Shown here: positions 43,102-51,314 of the stretch, piece by piece
Numbering within the stretch: the stretch's first letter is position 1
How the letters are laid out: every line of letters begins with the position of its first letter
Assembly: GCA_036497285.1 (NCBI GenBank)
Contig: DASXJR010000121.1
Span: 1 to 64,000 of the forward strand
Direction: 5' to 3'
From: RYN-133 sp036497285
Lineage (GTDB): Bacteria > Actinomycetota > Actinomycetes > Mycobacteriales > Jatrophihabitantaceae
Length of the DNA stretch: 64,000 bases
The notes under the pieces: generated by a model
What the model was told of the DNA's origin: nothing
Seen by the model: the letters and a program-made list of their open reading frames with translations, nothing else
Database searches by the model: none
Program-made: the position numbers and the translations under genes

Positions 43102-44102
43102 CGGACCTCAACGAGCGGACCGTGTTCGGGCGGCACCGTTTCAGCAGGTGACGGCTCGCCCGGCGCGGTGCCGTCACCGAAGGGTCGCCCTCCGAGTTCG
43201 TCGCGTCGGTGTTGCGTGAGCCAGCCGGTGAGATCGGGCCCGAGCGGCACGATCCCGGTCGGGTTGATCGTCTTGTGCACCTCGTAGTAGTGGTGCTTGA
43301 TGTGGCTGAAGTCGGTGGTGTCGCCGAAGCCGGGCGTCTGGAACAGGTCGCGTGCGTAGGACCACAGCACCGGGAAATCGGTCAACTTCTGCCGGTTGCA
43401 CTTGAAGTGACCGTGGTACACGACGTCGAAGCGGGCAAGCGTGGTGAACAGCCGCACGTCCGCCTCGGTGATCGTGTCGCCGACGAGGAAACGCTGATTT
43501 CGCAGGCGATCCTCCAGCCAGTCGAGGCGCTGGAACAGCCGCTCGTACGCCTTGTCGTAGGCGCGCTGGCTGCTGGCGAAGCCGCACCGGTACACGCCGT
43601 TGTTGACGTCGTGGTAGACCAGCTCGGCGACCTCGTCGATCTCGTCGCGCTTCCCCTCGGGGTACAGGTCGGGCGCGCCCTCGCGGTGGAACTTCGTCCA
43701 CTCTGTGCTGAAGTCGAGGGTGATCTGGGCGAAGTCGTTGGTCACCACCGCGCCGCTGTCGATGTCGACGATTGCGGGCACCGTGATGCCGGCGGAGTAG
43801 TCCGGGTCGCGCGCGAAGAACGCCTCCTGCAGACGCTCGATCCCGAGCACGGGATCACGACCGCCCGGGTCGAGGTCGAACCTCCAACTGCGTTCGTCGT
43901 GAGTGGGGCCGCAGATGCCCATGCTGATCGCGTCCTCGAGGCCCACCAGCCGGCGCACGATGATTGCGCGGTTGGCCCAAGGGCAGGCACGGGCAACGAC
44001 GAGGTGGTACCGATCCGCCTCCACCGGGAACCCGTCGCGGCCGTCTTCGGTGATGCGGGCGGTGACGTAGTTGGAGTCGCGCTGGAACTCGCCATCAGCC
44101 AT
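43098..44102 (-). CDS. Xi-class glutathione S-transferase-like protein (EcM4/YqjG type)
   Basis: A 334-residue protein with the Xi-class catalytic motif VARACPWANRAIIVRRL, whose Cys reduces glutathionyl-hydroquinones in characterised members. The C-terminal all-helical domain is standard (TEADVRLFTTLARFDVVYH). Actinobacteria usually have mycothiol rather than glutathione, so the true thiol may be mycothiol (inference). The ATG follows aggatcgg. Length is typical. Confidence 0.9.
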   Translation of the reverse strand: MADGEFQRDSNYVTARITEDGRDGFPVEADRYHLVVARACPWANRAIIVRRLVGLEDAISMGICGPTHDERSWRFDLDPGGRDPVLGIERLQEAFFARDPDYSAGITVPAIVDIDSGAVVTNDFAQITLDFSTEWTKFHREGAPDLYPEGKRDEIDEVAELVYHDVNNGVYRCGFASSQRAYDKAYERLFQRLDWLEDRLRNQRFLVGDTITEADVRLFTTLARFDVVYHGHFKCNRQKLTDFPVLWSYARDLFQTPGFGDTTDFSHIKHHYYEVHKTINPTGIVPLGPDLTGWLTQHRRDELGGRPFGDGTAPGEPSPAETVPPEHGPLVEVR

Positions 44103-44157
44103 GTTCCGATCCTGCCCAGCGCAGGTTGATCCCACTCGGCCGCGATCGTTTCCTGTC

Positions 44158-44207
44158 TGATCAACGCCGAGTCGCGTCCTGTTTGCCAGCAAACTCGGCG
44201 TTGATCA
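44158..44207. repeat. Perfect 15-bp inverted repeat between GST and sigma genes
   Basis: TGATCAACGCCGAGT (44158-44172) and ACTCGGCGTTGATCA (44193-44207) are perfectly complementary around a 20-nt loop, in the 134-nt gap between GST (upstream on the minus strand starts at 44102) and the 3' end of the sigma gene. It is probably the sigma-gene terminator or an operator upstream of GST. A related GTTGATCCCACTCGG sequence lies 33 nt further left. Confidence 0.6.
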
Positions 44208-44236
44208 TCCGGTTCCGGCGGCGGAGATCCGACGGG

Positions 44237-45124
44237 TCAGGCGAGGCCGAGCGACGCGGCGTCGATGCGGCTCAGCCGCTCCGGGTCGGCGAGGATGTTC
44301 ATCTCGGCGATCCGGTCGTCGACGACGGTGACGCTCAGCACGGACACGATCCGGCCGTCGACAACCGCCACGAACCCCGGCCTGCCGTTGACCAGCACGG
44401 GGTGGGCGAACTGGGCCAGATCGGCGAAGTGCAGCGCCTGTCCGGCAACGACTCGCGCGCCGCGGAGCAGTTGCGACGGCCCCATCGGCCCGGCGCCGGC
44501 ATCCGCGCGCAACACGACGTCGGGATCCAGCACATTGAGCAGCCCTTCGAAGTTGCCTTCGCGAGACGCTGCGAGGAAGGCGTTGATGATCTCGCGCTGC
44601 CTTGCCGCGGACACTTCACCGTGGACCGGCGCCCCGCGCAGCCTGCTCCGCGCCCGGCTGGCTAGTTGCTTCGCCGCGCCCGGGCTGCGGTCGAGGATCG
44701 GCCCGATCTCATCGAAGGGCACGGCGAAGACATCGTGGAGCACGAACGCGAGCCGCTCAGCCGGGGCGAGCGTGTCGAGCACGACGAGCAATGCGAGGCC
44801 GACCGAGTCGGCGAGCTCGGCCTCGTCCTCGGGGCCGCTGGTGACGATCGGGTCGGGCACGTGCACGTCGAGCGCGTCCTCGCGCCGGGCCGTCCGAGTA
44901 CGCAACATGTCCAGACAGATCCGCGCCACTACCGTGGTCAGCCAGCCGCGCAGGTTCTGGATGGAGGTCTCGTCCGTCCGGGCCAGTCGCAGCCACGCTT
45001 CCTGCACCGCGTCGTCGGCCTCCGCCTGCGAGCCCAGCATCCGGTAGGCCACCGCGCGCAGGTGGGTTCGGTGTTGCTCGAACTGCGCTGCCAACTCGTC
45101 CACCGTGTCACCTTCCGTCGCCAT
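44237..45124 (-). CDS. ECF-type RNA polymerase sigma factor, ECF41-like
   Basis: A 295-residue sigma factor. Region 2 is AVAYRMLGSQAEADDAVQEAWLR and region 4 FDEIGPILDRSPGAAKQLASRARSRL, followed by a ~100-residue SnoaL/NTF2-like C-terminal extension (AFLAASREGNFEGLLNVLDPD). This is the ECF41 design, in which the extension replaces an anti-sigma factor; the ADPERL motif near the C terminus resembles the ECF41 NPDKL motif. The neighbours on the right are flavin/F420 redox genes, typical targets or partners of ECF41 loci. Confidence 0.9.
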   Translation of the reverse strand: MATEGDTVDELAAQFEQHRTHLRAVAYRMLGSQAEADDAVQEAWLRLARTDETSIQNLRGWLTTVVARICLDMLRTRTARREDALDVHVPDPIVTSGPEDEAELADSVGLALLVVLDTLAPAERLAFVLHDVFAVPFDEIGPILDRSPGAAKQLASRARSRLRGAPVHGEVSAARQREIINAFLAASREGNFEGLLNVLDPDVVLRADAGAGPMGPSQLLRGARVVAGQALHFADLAQFAHPVLVNGRPGFVAVVDGRIVSVLSVTVVDDRIAEMNILADPERLSRIDAASLGLA

Positions 45125-45182
45125 CGTCCGTCATACCAAGGACGGCGCCAGGGCCGTCGAGGTAACACGCGAGGAGGAACTG

Positions 45183-45635
45183 ATGGGACGCGTGCAGACG
45201 ATGCGCGGGCAGCGTGTGATGAATCGGGTCGTGCGCGGGATGCTGCGCACGCCGTTGATCTGCCGGGGACTGGGGCGGCGACTGATCACCGTGTACGTGG
45301 TCGGGCGCAAGACCGGGCGGCGCTACGCCGTGCCGGTTGCGTACACCCGCGACGAGGCGACGCTGCTGATCGGCACGCCGTTCGGGTGGGGACGGAATCT
45401 GCGTTCCGGAGATCCGGTCGACATCCGGTACATGGGCAGGCGGCGCAGCGCCGACGTGCGCGTCGTGAGCGACGAGCCGGGCGTCGTCGAGGCGTACGGA
45501 ATCATGGCCGGCGACAATCACAACTTCGCCAGGTTCAACAAGATCGGCCTGGACGAAGCGGGAAACCCCGACGTGCACGACCTGCACCTGGCGTGGGCCG
45601 ACGGTGCGCGTGCGGCGCGGCTGACGCTGCGCTGA
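45183..45635 (+). CDS. Deazaflavin (F420)-dependent nitroreductase-like protein
   Basis: A 150-residue protein of the Ddn/FDOR-A split-barrel family: VYVVGRKTGRRYAVPVAY, then LLIGTPFGWGRNLRSGDPV, both characteristic of F420H2-dependent quinone reductase-like proteins. It would use F420H2 to reduce quinones or other acceptors. The ATG at 45183 has ggaggaact before it. It is divergent from the sigma factor and convergent with a PPOX protein. Confidence 0.85.
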   Translation: MGRVQTMRGQRVMNRVVRGMLRTPLICRGLGRRLITVYVVGRKTGRRYAVPVAYTRDEATLLIGTPFGWGRNLRSGDPVDIRYMGRRRSADVRVVSDEPGVVEAYGIMAGDNHNFARFNKIGLDEAGNPDVHDLHLAWADGARAARLTLR

Positions 45636-45640
45636 GCGAT

Positions 45641-46057
45641 TCAGCCGCTGAACTTGCCGCCGCCGCTCCAGCCGTGCCAGCGCTCGATCTCGACGTGCAC
45701 ACTCACCCGTGGCCGCTCGCGGTTTCGGTACGGCTTGCCTGTGTAGTGCTGCGCGAGCCGGTCGATGTCAGGCAGTCCCTCGTCGTCGGCGACCGACGTG
45801 ACGCGGCCCTGCACGCTGACGTGGGTGTACCAGTCGCGCTCGGCCAGCGCGGTGAGGGAGATCCGCGGATCGCGGCGCAGGTGCTCGAGCCGGGCGCGTT
45901 GCGCGTCCAGCCCCAGCAGGATCGTCCCGTCGTCCTCGACCAGGTACCACGTGGCGACCGAGACCGGCATGCCGTCGGCGGCGATGGTGGCCATCACGGC
46001 GGGGTTGGGCCGGCCGAGGAATTCGAGAATCGGCTGCGGGACGGGTGTCGCTGGCAT
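45641..46057 (-). CDS. PPOX-class flavin/F420-dependent oxidoreductase
   Basis: A 138-residue split-barrel protein of the pyridoxamine-5'-phosphate-oxidase superfamily. Typical blocks are LGRPNPAVMATIAADGMPVS, ILLGLDAQRARLEHLRRDPR and HVSVQGRVTSV. Members bind FMN, F420 or heme; the RxxxLRRDPR pattern suits F420-binding FDOR-B, but the cofactor is not certain. The ATG follows ggagg. Confidence 0.87.
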   Translation of the reverse strand: MPATPVPQPILEFLGRPNPAVMATIAADGMPVSVATWYLVEDDGTILLGLDAQRARLEHLRRDPRISLTALAERDWYTHVSVQGRVTSVADDEGLPDIDRLAQHYTGKPYRNRERPRVSVHVEIERWHGWSGGGKFSG

Positions 46058-46118
46058 GCAATACCTCCGGGACAGGTGCTGATCCATGCTCACGCTACGG
46101 GTGCCGGATCATGGCGGC

Positions 46119-46814
46119 ATGACCGAGCCGCCGCGCGACGCCGACGCCATCCGCCTGTCCGCCGAGTCGTACGCGCGCGGCGAACCCATCGGCTGGTTCG
46201 AGACGTTGTACGCCGAGGCGGCGGAGGGACGGGCCGTCGTCCCGTGGGACCGCGACCTGCCCAACCCGCAGTTGGTCGAGTGGGCCGCAGGCCGCGACGG
46301 CACCGGGCGCACGGCGATGGTCGTCGGCTGCGGTCTCGGCCGCGATTCGGAATACATCGCCTCGCTCGGATTCCGCACGACCGCGTTCGACCTGTCCGAG
46401 ACCGCGATCGAAACGGCCAAGGATCGGCATCCGGGCACACCGGTCAGCTACGAGGTGGCGAACCTGCTCGACCTGCCCGAGCGCTACTTTCGCGCGTTCG
46501 ACCTCGTGGTCGAGAGCTACACCGTGCAGTCGATGCCCGATCCGCCACGGGCGCAGGCGATCGCCGCGGTTGCGGCGATGGTCGCGTCCGGCGGCCTGCT
46601 GCTGGTGATCGCCGCCGCCGGGGATGCCGAGAACCCGCCGGGTCCGCCGTTCCCGCTGACCCGGCGCGAGATCGATGCGTTCGCCACGGACGGCGTTCAC
46701 CTGTCCGAGCTGGAGGACCTGGTCGACGAGTCCGGGGTGCGACGTTGGCGCGTGACGTTCAGCCGAATGCTGGTGGCGGAACGCCCCGGAAGAACTGCAC
46801 CAGCAGCGCGCTGA
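46119..46814 (+). CDS. Class I SAM-dependent methyltransferase
   Basis: A 231-residue methyltransferase of the thiopurine-methyltransferase/Tam-like type. Motif I is MVVGCGLGRDSEYIASLGF, followed by TTAFDLSETAIETA (SAM ribose contact) and DLVVESYTVQSMP. The ATG at 46119 starts the conserved part; the frame extends 33 nt upstream. Its 3' end overlaps the convergent hydrolase by 56 nt. The substrate is unknown. Confidence 0.85.
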   Translation: MTEPPRDADAIRLSAESYARGEPIGWFETLYAEAAEGRAVVPWDRDLPNPQLVEWAAGRDGTGRTAMVVGCGLGRDSEYIASLGFRTTAFDLSETAIETAKDRHPGTPVSYEVANLLDLPERYFRAFDLVVESYTVQSMPDPPRAQAIAAVAAMVASGGLLLVIAAAGDAENPPGPPFPLTRREIDAFATDGVHLSELEDLVDESGVRRWRVTFSRMLVAERPGRTAPAAR

Positions 46815-47514
46815 CGAGTTCGGGGCTCTCCAGCGGAAGACCATGCGTCCCGGGCAGCACCGCGAAGCGTCCGTCGGGCAGCGCGCTCGCCACGGCGGCA
46901 CCGTGCGCGACGATGGGCTCGTCGCGGTCGCCCTGCATCACCAAGGTCGGTGTCGTGATCGCCGCGAAGTCCTCCGAGGAGAGTTGCGGTTCGGCCTGCC
47001 ACATCGCCGCGGTCTTGTCGAACACGACCGGGAAGTGGTCGGGACCATCAGGTGAGAGCTGGTCGTAGTTCTGTCGCAGGAAGCTCATCGCACCCTCGCG
47101 GTTGGCGAGAAACATCTCGACCGCGGCGCCACCCGCGCGGCCGGAATCGTTGTAATACTGGCCGATCAGCACCTGCTGGCTGACAAGCTCGGGTCGCTGC
47201 ATCGCGACAAGCACCGCGACGTACGCGCCGTCGCTCCAACCGACCAGGCGCACCGGCTGCGCGCGTGCGGCCTCGAGGTAGGCGATGGTCTCCTGCGCCA
47301 TCGATTCGTAGCTCCACGGTGCGTCGGTGTCGGGTGTGCGGCCATGGCCCGTCCGTTCCGGCCGCAAGACCTGGTAACCGGCGCCCACGAGCGGACCGAC
47401 GAGCGGTGCGAACGATGTCGCGTCCGCGAATCCGCCGTGCAGCAGCACGACGGGTGCACCCGCTCCGTCGACCTCGTGCCAGATCTTCCGGCCGTCGACG
47501 TCGACGTAGCCCAT
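46759..47514 (-). CDS. Alpha/beta hydrolase
   Basis: A 251-residue alpha/beta-hydrolase. VVLLHGGFADATS is the oxyanion region, LVGWSDGAYVAVLVA the nucleophile elbow (Ser in GWSDG), MQGDRDEPIV places the Asp, and GTHGLPLESPE the His. The ATG overlaps the last base of the sppA stop codon, so it is coupled to sppA. Possible esterase or lactonase; no substrate evidence. Confidence 0.88.
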   Translation of the reverse strand: MGYVDVDGRKIWHEVDGAGAPVVLLHGGFADATSFAPLVGPLVGAGYQVLRPERTGHGRTPDTDAPWSYESMAQETIAYLEAARAQPVRLVGWSDGAYVAVLVAMQRPELVSQQVLIGQYYNDSGRAGGAAVEMFLANREGAMSFLRQNYDQLSPDGPDHFPVVFDKTAAMWQAEPQLSSEDFAAITTPTLVMQGDRDEPIVAHGAAVASALPDGRFAVLPGTHGLPLESPELVSALLVQFFRGVPPPAFG

Positions 47515-49142
47515 CAGCGCACCCGGAAGGAGGGCATCCGCAGCGCGGCGGCCTCGGGCAGGCCCAGCAGCGTCGCCGCGTCCGGCAGCCCGACCATCGC
47601 GGCCAGCGCGCGCGGATCCTCGCTGTTGCGGGGGCGCTTGAGCCGGCTCAGCGGTGCTACGTGCACGGCCCGCCGGACCGGCGCCGAGTCGGGAAGGCCG
47701 GCGCGCGTGCGGGCGATGCGCACGGCGTCGCGCAGACCGCCGAGCTCGTCCACCAGTCCGTTGCGCAGCGCGTCCGCGCCCGTCCAGACCCGGCCGCGCG
47801 CGATGGAGTGGATCTCGTCGACGGTGCGCCGGCGGCCGTCCGCGACCTTCGCGACGAAGTCGGTGTACACCGCGTCGATCGCCGCCGACAGCCGCTCGTG
47901 CTCCTGCTCGTCGAATCGGCGTCGCGGCGAGTACATGAGCGAGCGGGCGCCGTGCGCCACCGTGCCGGTGCCGGCACCGATCCGCTCGAGCAGATCCGAG
48001 ATCACGATCTTGCCGCCGAACACGCCGATCGAGCCGGTCAGCGTTGCGGGCAGTGCGACGATGACCTCGGCCGGGCACGCGACGTAGTAGCCCCCGGACG
48101 CGGCGAGCGCCCCCATCGACACGACCAGCGTCTTGCCGGCTTCGCGCAGCCGGATCACCTCGCGCCAGATCGTGTCCGAGGCGACGGCCGAGCCGCCCGG
48201 CGAGTCGACGTGCACTACCACCGCCCGAGCGTGCTCGTCGGCGAGCGCAGCACGCAGGGCCGCACTGACCGAGTCGCTGCCGACCTGCTGTCCCATCGGG
48301 CCGCGCCGCGACCGTCCGGTCACGATCGTGCCGTGCGCGCGTACCAGTGCCACGTGGCCTTTGCGCTTCGCCGGTAGGGACGGGCGGCGGCGCGGCTTCC
48401 AGCGATCGGCGAACAACAGCTCGGCGTCGCGGCCGGCCTTGTGCCTGGCCGCGGCGTACACCTGGTCGCGGTAGCCGAGCTGGTCGACCAGGCCCACCCC
48501 GTGCGCCTCGACGGCGGTGCGGGGCCCGGTGTCGACGAGTTCGCGTACCCGCGCCTCGTCCAGGCCGCGAGCCGCGGCGATCGTGGCGACCGCATCGTCG
48601 TAGACCGATACGACAAGGCGGTCCGTCGCCTCGCGATGGGCGTCGGTGAACTCGGTGCGCATGATCCGGTCGGCCGCGTTCTTGTACTCGTAACGCTGCT
48701 CGAGCTGCGGTTCGAGGCCGAGCTTGTCCAGAACGCCCCGCAGGAAAGTGGTCTCCGCGGCCACCCCCAGCAATCCCAGTTCGCCGCCGGGCTGCAGCCA
48801 GATCTCGTCGAAGGCCGTCGCGAGCACGTAGCCGGCCATGTCACCGGAACCCTCGCCGAAGCTTTCTGCCCAGGCGATCTTCGGTTTGGTGAACGCTTCG
48901 ACGCCGATCCGCAGTTCCTGCATCGCCGCCCAGGTCAGTTTGCCGCCGACCCGGGCGACCAGGCCGACGACGTGCGGGTCGTCGGCGGCTTCGTGCAACG
49001 CGCGCAGGATCGGACGCAGCTGGTGCTGGCCGCGCGACCGCAATCGCGCGAGCGTGTCGTCCGGGTCCGGATCGACCGGGACATGGCTCAGGTCGAGTTC
49101 GAGCAGGATCTTCGTCGCGCGCCGCCCGGGCAGGTCCACCAT
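47514..49142 (-). CDS. sppA: Signal peptide peptidase SppA, 67-kDa type
   Basis: A 542-residue tandem-domain S49 peptidase. The catalytic Lys is in the first half (QRYEYKNAADRIMRTEF) and the catalytic Ser in the second (MGALAASGGYYVACPAEV), with VDSPGGSAVASDTIWREV between, the same arrangement as E. coli SppA. No N-terminal TM helix is visible, unlike E. coli, so membrane attachment is unclear. It degrades cleaved signal peptides. The next gene overlaps its stop. Confidence 0.93.
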   Translation of the reverse strand: MVDLPGRRATKILLELDLSHVPVDPDPDDTLARLRSRGQHQLRPILRALHEAADDPHVVGLVARVGGKLTWAAMQELRIGVEAFTKPKIAWAESFGEGSGDMAGYVLATAFDEIWLQPGGELGLLGVAAETTFLRGVLDKLGLEPQLEQRYEYKNAADRIMRTEFTDAHREATDRLVVSVYDDAVATIAAARGLDEARVRELVDTGPRTAVEAHGVGLVDQLGYRDQVYAAARHKAGRDAELLFADRWKPRRRPSLPAKRKGHVALVRAHGTIVTGRSRRGPMGQQVGSDSVSAALRAALADEHARAVVVHVDSPGGSAVASDTIWREVIRLREAGKTLVVSMGALAASGGYYVACPAEVIVALPATLTGSIGVFGGKIVISDLLERIGAGTGTVAHGARSLMYSPRRRFDEQEHERLSAAIDAVYTDFVAKVADGRRRTVDEIHSIARGRVWTGADALRNGLVDELGGLRDAVRIARTRAGLPDSAPVRRAVHVAPLSRLKRPRNSEDPRALAAMVGLPDAATLLGLPEAAALRMPSFRVR

Positions 49143-49159
49143 GCCTCCAAGCTACGCAG

Positions 49160-49714
49160 CTACGAGTCGATCCGGCGGCGCAGTTCGGCATAGGAGGCAT
49201 CGACCTCGCCGTCGCGCGACTGGATGACCTCGGCGTTCGGCCGGTGCGACAGCACGAGCAGCAACCGGTCGTACATCGCCTCGAGTGCGGGCCGGCCGCC
49301 GAACTGCTCCATGAGCCGTGCCGCCTCGACGTGGGCCTGCACCGTCGAGGTCGTCGTCCGGTCGAGGAAGCGGCGCACGGCATTGTCCCGCCCGTCCATG
49401 AGGACGAACTCCAGGAACGGCACACCGACCTCCTCGGCGACCCGCTCGGCCTGTGCTATGAACTGCGGCCGGCCGAGATACTGCGGTATTACCACGTCGT
49501 GGCCGGCGCACAGATGGGTGCGGGCCATCTCCAGGGTCATCGTGCGGGCGAGCAGGCCGGCGTCGATCGGGTTGTCCTGCCAGCGGCCGAGCATGCGCCG
49601 TACCGAGTCGAGGTCGAGGTTCAGCGCGAGCGGGTGTTCGTCGACAAACCGTTGCGCGAGGGTGGACTTGCCGATACCGGGCGGGCCGTTGAGCAGGATC
49701 AGTCGCGCCGTCAC
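49160..49714 (-). CDS. P-loop NTPase / zeta-toxin- or kinase-like protein
   Basis: A 184-residue P-loop protein: Walker A ILLNGPPGIGKSTLAQRF, then LNLDLDSVRRMLG, in the style of gluconate/shikimate-kinase-like or chloramphenicol-phosphotransferase-like ATPases. The Walker B is not obvious. The phosphate acceptor is unknown. It starts with GTG overlapping the end of acdS (4 nt) and is followed by sppA after 17 nt, so acdS-this gene-sppA may be one transcript. Confidence 0.82.
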   Translation of the reverse strand: MTARLILLNGPPGIGKSTLAQRFVDEHPLALNLDLDSVRRMLGRWQDNPIDAGLLARTMTLEMARTHLCAGHDVVIPQYLGRPQFIAQAERVAEEVGVPFLEFVLMDGRDNAVRRFLDRTTTSTVQAHVEAARLMEQFGGRPALEAMYDRLLLVLSHRPNAEVIQSRDGEVDASYAELRRRIDS

Positions 49715-50724
49715 GACCGGAACAGCGCGCTGTAGGCGTTGAGCGCCGGCTGGCCGCCGAGGTGCGCGTACAGCACGGTCGAATCGGGCCCGATGTCGCG
49801 GGAGCGGACGAGATCGATGAGCCCGGCCATCGACTTCCCCTCGTACACCGGGTCGATGATCACGCCCTCGAGGCCGCCGGTCAGCCTGATCGCGTCGAGC
49901 GTCGACTGAACCGGGATGCCGTAGAAGTCGCCCGCCCAGCCGGGCAGCACGGTGATCTCGTCATCGCGCAGCTCGCGGCCGAGGCCGATGAGGTCGGCGG
50001 TGTTGCGGGCGATCTTCTCGACCTGGGCGCGGGTCTCGTCGGGCTTCGCGCTGGCATCGATGCCGATGATGCGCCGCCGCGCGTCCCCGTGCTGCGCGAA
50101 GCCGGCGATCATGCCGGCGTGCGTCGAGCCGGTGACGCTGCAGACGATGATCGTGTCGAAGAAGACGCCGAGCTCGCGTTCCTGCTGCACGACCTCGTCG
50201 GCCCAGTTGGCGAAGCCGAGGCCGCCGAGAGGGTGGTCGGAGGCGCCTGCCGGGATCGGGTACGGCGTGCCGCCTTGCCGCCGGACGTCCTCCAGCGCCT
50301 GGTCCCAGCTGTTCTTGAAGCCGATGCCGAAGCCTGCCTCGACGAGTTCGACCTCGGCGCCCATAATCCGCGACAGCAGGATGTTGCCGACCCGGTCGTT
50401 GACCGCGTCGGGCCAGTCGACCCAGCTTTCCTGCACCAGACGCGCCTTCAGACCCAGTCTGGCCGCCACGGCCGCGACCTGGCGTGTGTGGTTCGACTGC
50501 ACGCCGCCGATCGAGACGAGGTGCGTGGCGCCCTGCGCCAGGGCGTCCGGCACGAGGTACTCGAGCTTGCGGGTCTTGTTGCCGCCGAACGCGAGGCCGG
50601 AGTTGCAGTCCTCCCGCTTGGCCCAGACCGTGGCTCCGCCCAGATGGGCGCTCAATCGCTCCAGTGGGTGGACGGGCGAGGGTCCGAAGAGGAGGGGATA
50701 GCGAGGGAAGTCGCGCAGCGCCAT
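49711..50724 (-). CDS. acdS: 1-aminocyclopropane-1-carboxylate deaminase
   Basis: A 337-residue PLP enzyme that opens ACC to 2-oxobutyrate and ammonia, lowering ethylene in plant hosts. The PLP Lys is in AFGGNKTRKLEY and the next conserved block is GGVQSNHTRQVAA. The two residues that separate true ACC deaminases from D-cysteine desulfhydrases are both of the deaminase type: Glu in DPVYEGKS (position 295) and Leu in HLGGQPALN (position 322). No regulator of the AcdR type is near. The product suggests a plant or soil lifestyle. Confidence 0.93.
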   Translation of the reverse strand: MALRDFPRYPLLFGPSPVHPLERLSAHLGGATVWAKREDCNSGLAFGGNKTRKLEYLVPDALAQGATHLVSIGGVQSNHTRQVAAVAARLGLKARLVQESWVDWPDAVNDRVGNILLSRIMGAEVELVEAGFGIGFKNSWDQALEDVRRQGGTPYPIPAGASDHPLGGLGFANWADEVVQQERELGVFFDTIIVCSVTGSTHAGMIAGFAQHGDARRRIIGIDASAKPDETRAQVEKIARNTADLIGLGRELRDDEITVLPGWAGDFYGIPVQSTLDAIRLTGGLEGVIIDPVYEGKSMAGLIDLVRSRDIGPDSTVLYAHLGGQPALNAYSALFRS

Positions 50725-50731
50725 GGCCCGA

Positions 50732-51277
50732 TCATCCCGTGCTGCGGCCGGCCTGCCGCGCGCGGTAGGCAGCCACGTTCATCCGGTTGCCACAGCCCGA
50801 GTCGCAGAACCGGCGGGAGCGGTTCTTGGACAGGTCGACGAGCACGTCGTTGCAGTCGTCGGCGCCGCAGAACCGCAGCCGGTCGAGTTCCTTCATCCGG
50901 ATCACGTCGACGACGGCCATCGCGGCCTCGACCATCATCCGGACGTCCAGGCCGGCGTCGGACGGGGTGGCGTGCAGGTGGTAGTCCCACTGGTCGTGCT
51001 TGACGAGCTGGGGGAGGGCGTCGGCCTCGCGCAGCATGCCGTTGACGAGGTCGACGGCCTCGTCCTCCTCGGCGGCCCAGAGCGCCCGCAGACGGGGACG
51101 AAGCGCGTGGACAGCCTCCAGTTCACGGTCGTCGTGGGCGCGCTCGCCCGTCCAGCCCCATTCGGCGACGAACGCGTCGAGCGCGTCGATGTCGGGCAAT
51201 TTCTCGCCGCCGTGGGCGGTATTTACCAGCGCGGCGGCAGCGTTGAGGGCCACTTCCGTGTCATGGGCAAAAGGCAT
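50732..51277 (-). CDS. CGNR zinc-finger (ABATE-domain) regulator
   Basis: A 181-residue protein with an N-terminal ABATE domain (EVALNAAAALVNTAHGG) and a C-terminal CGNR zinc finger, RFCGADDCNDVLVDLSKNRS then RRFCDSGCGNRMNVAAYRAR, with four Cys ligands. These proteins are thought to be transcription factors reacting to stress or metabolites. It is divergent from an EamA transporter with a palindrome in the 37-nt gap, suggesting local control of export. Confidence 0.9.
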   Translation of the reverse strand: MPFAHDTEVALNAAAALVNTAHGGEKLPDIDALDAFVAEWGWTGERAHDDRELEAVHALRPRLRALWAAEEDEAVDLVNGMLREADALPQLVKHDQWDYHLHATPSDAGLDVRMMVEAAMAVVDVIRMKELDRLRFCGADDCNDVLVDLSKNRSRRFCDSGCGNRMNVAAYRARQAGRSTG

Positions 51278-51287
51278 GTTGACTCCT

Positions 51288-51303
51288 TACGGGCTGTCCC
51301 GTA
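51288..51303. promoter_or_regulatory. TACGGG-ctgt-CCCGTA palindrome between CGNR and EamA genes
   Basis: A perfect 6-bp inverted repeat with a 4-nt spacer, lying 10 nt from the CGNR start and 11 nt from the EamA start. With only 37 nt between the genes, the promoters must overlap it. It is a candidate operator for the CGNR protein. Confidence 0.5.
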
Positions 51304-51314
51304 GGTTCGATGTC

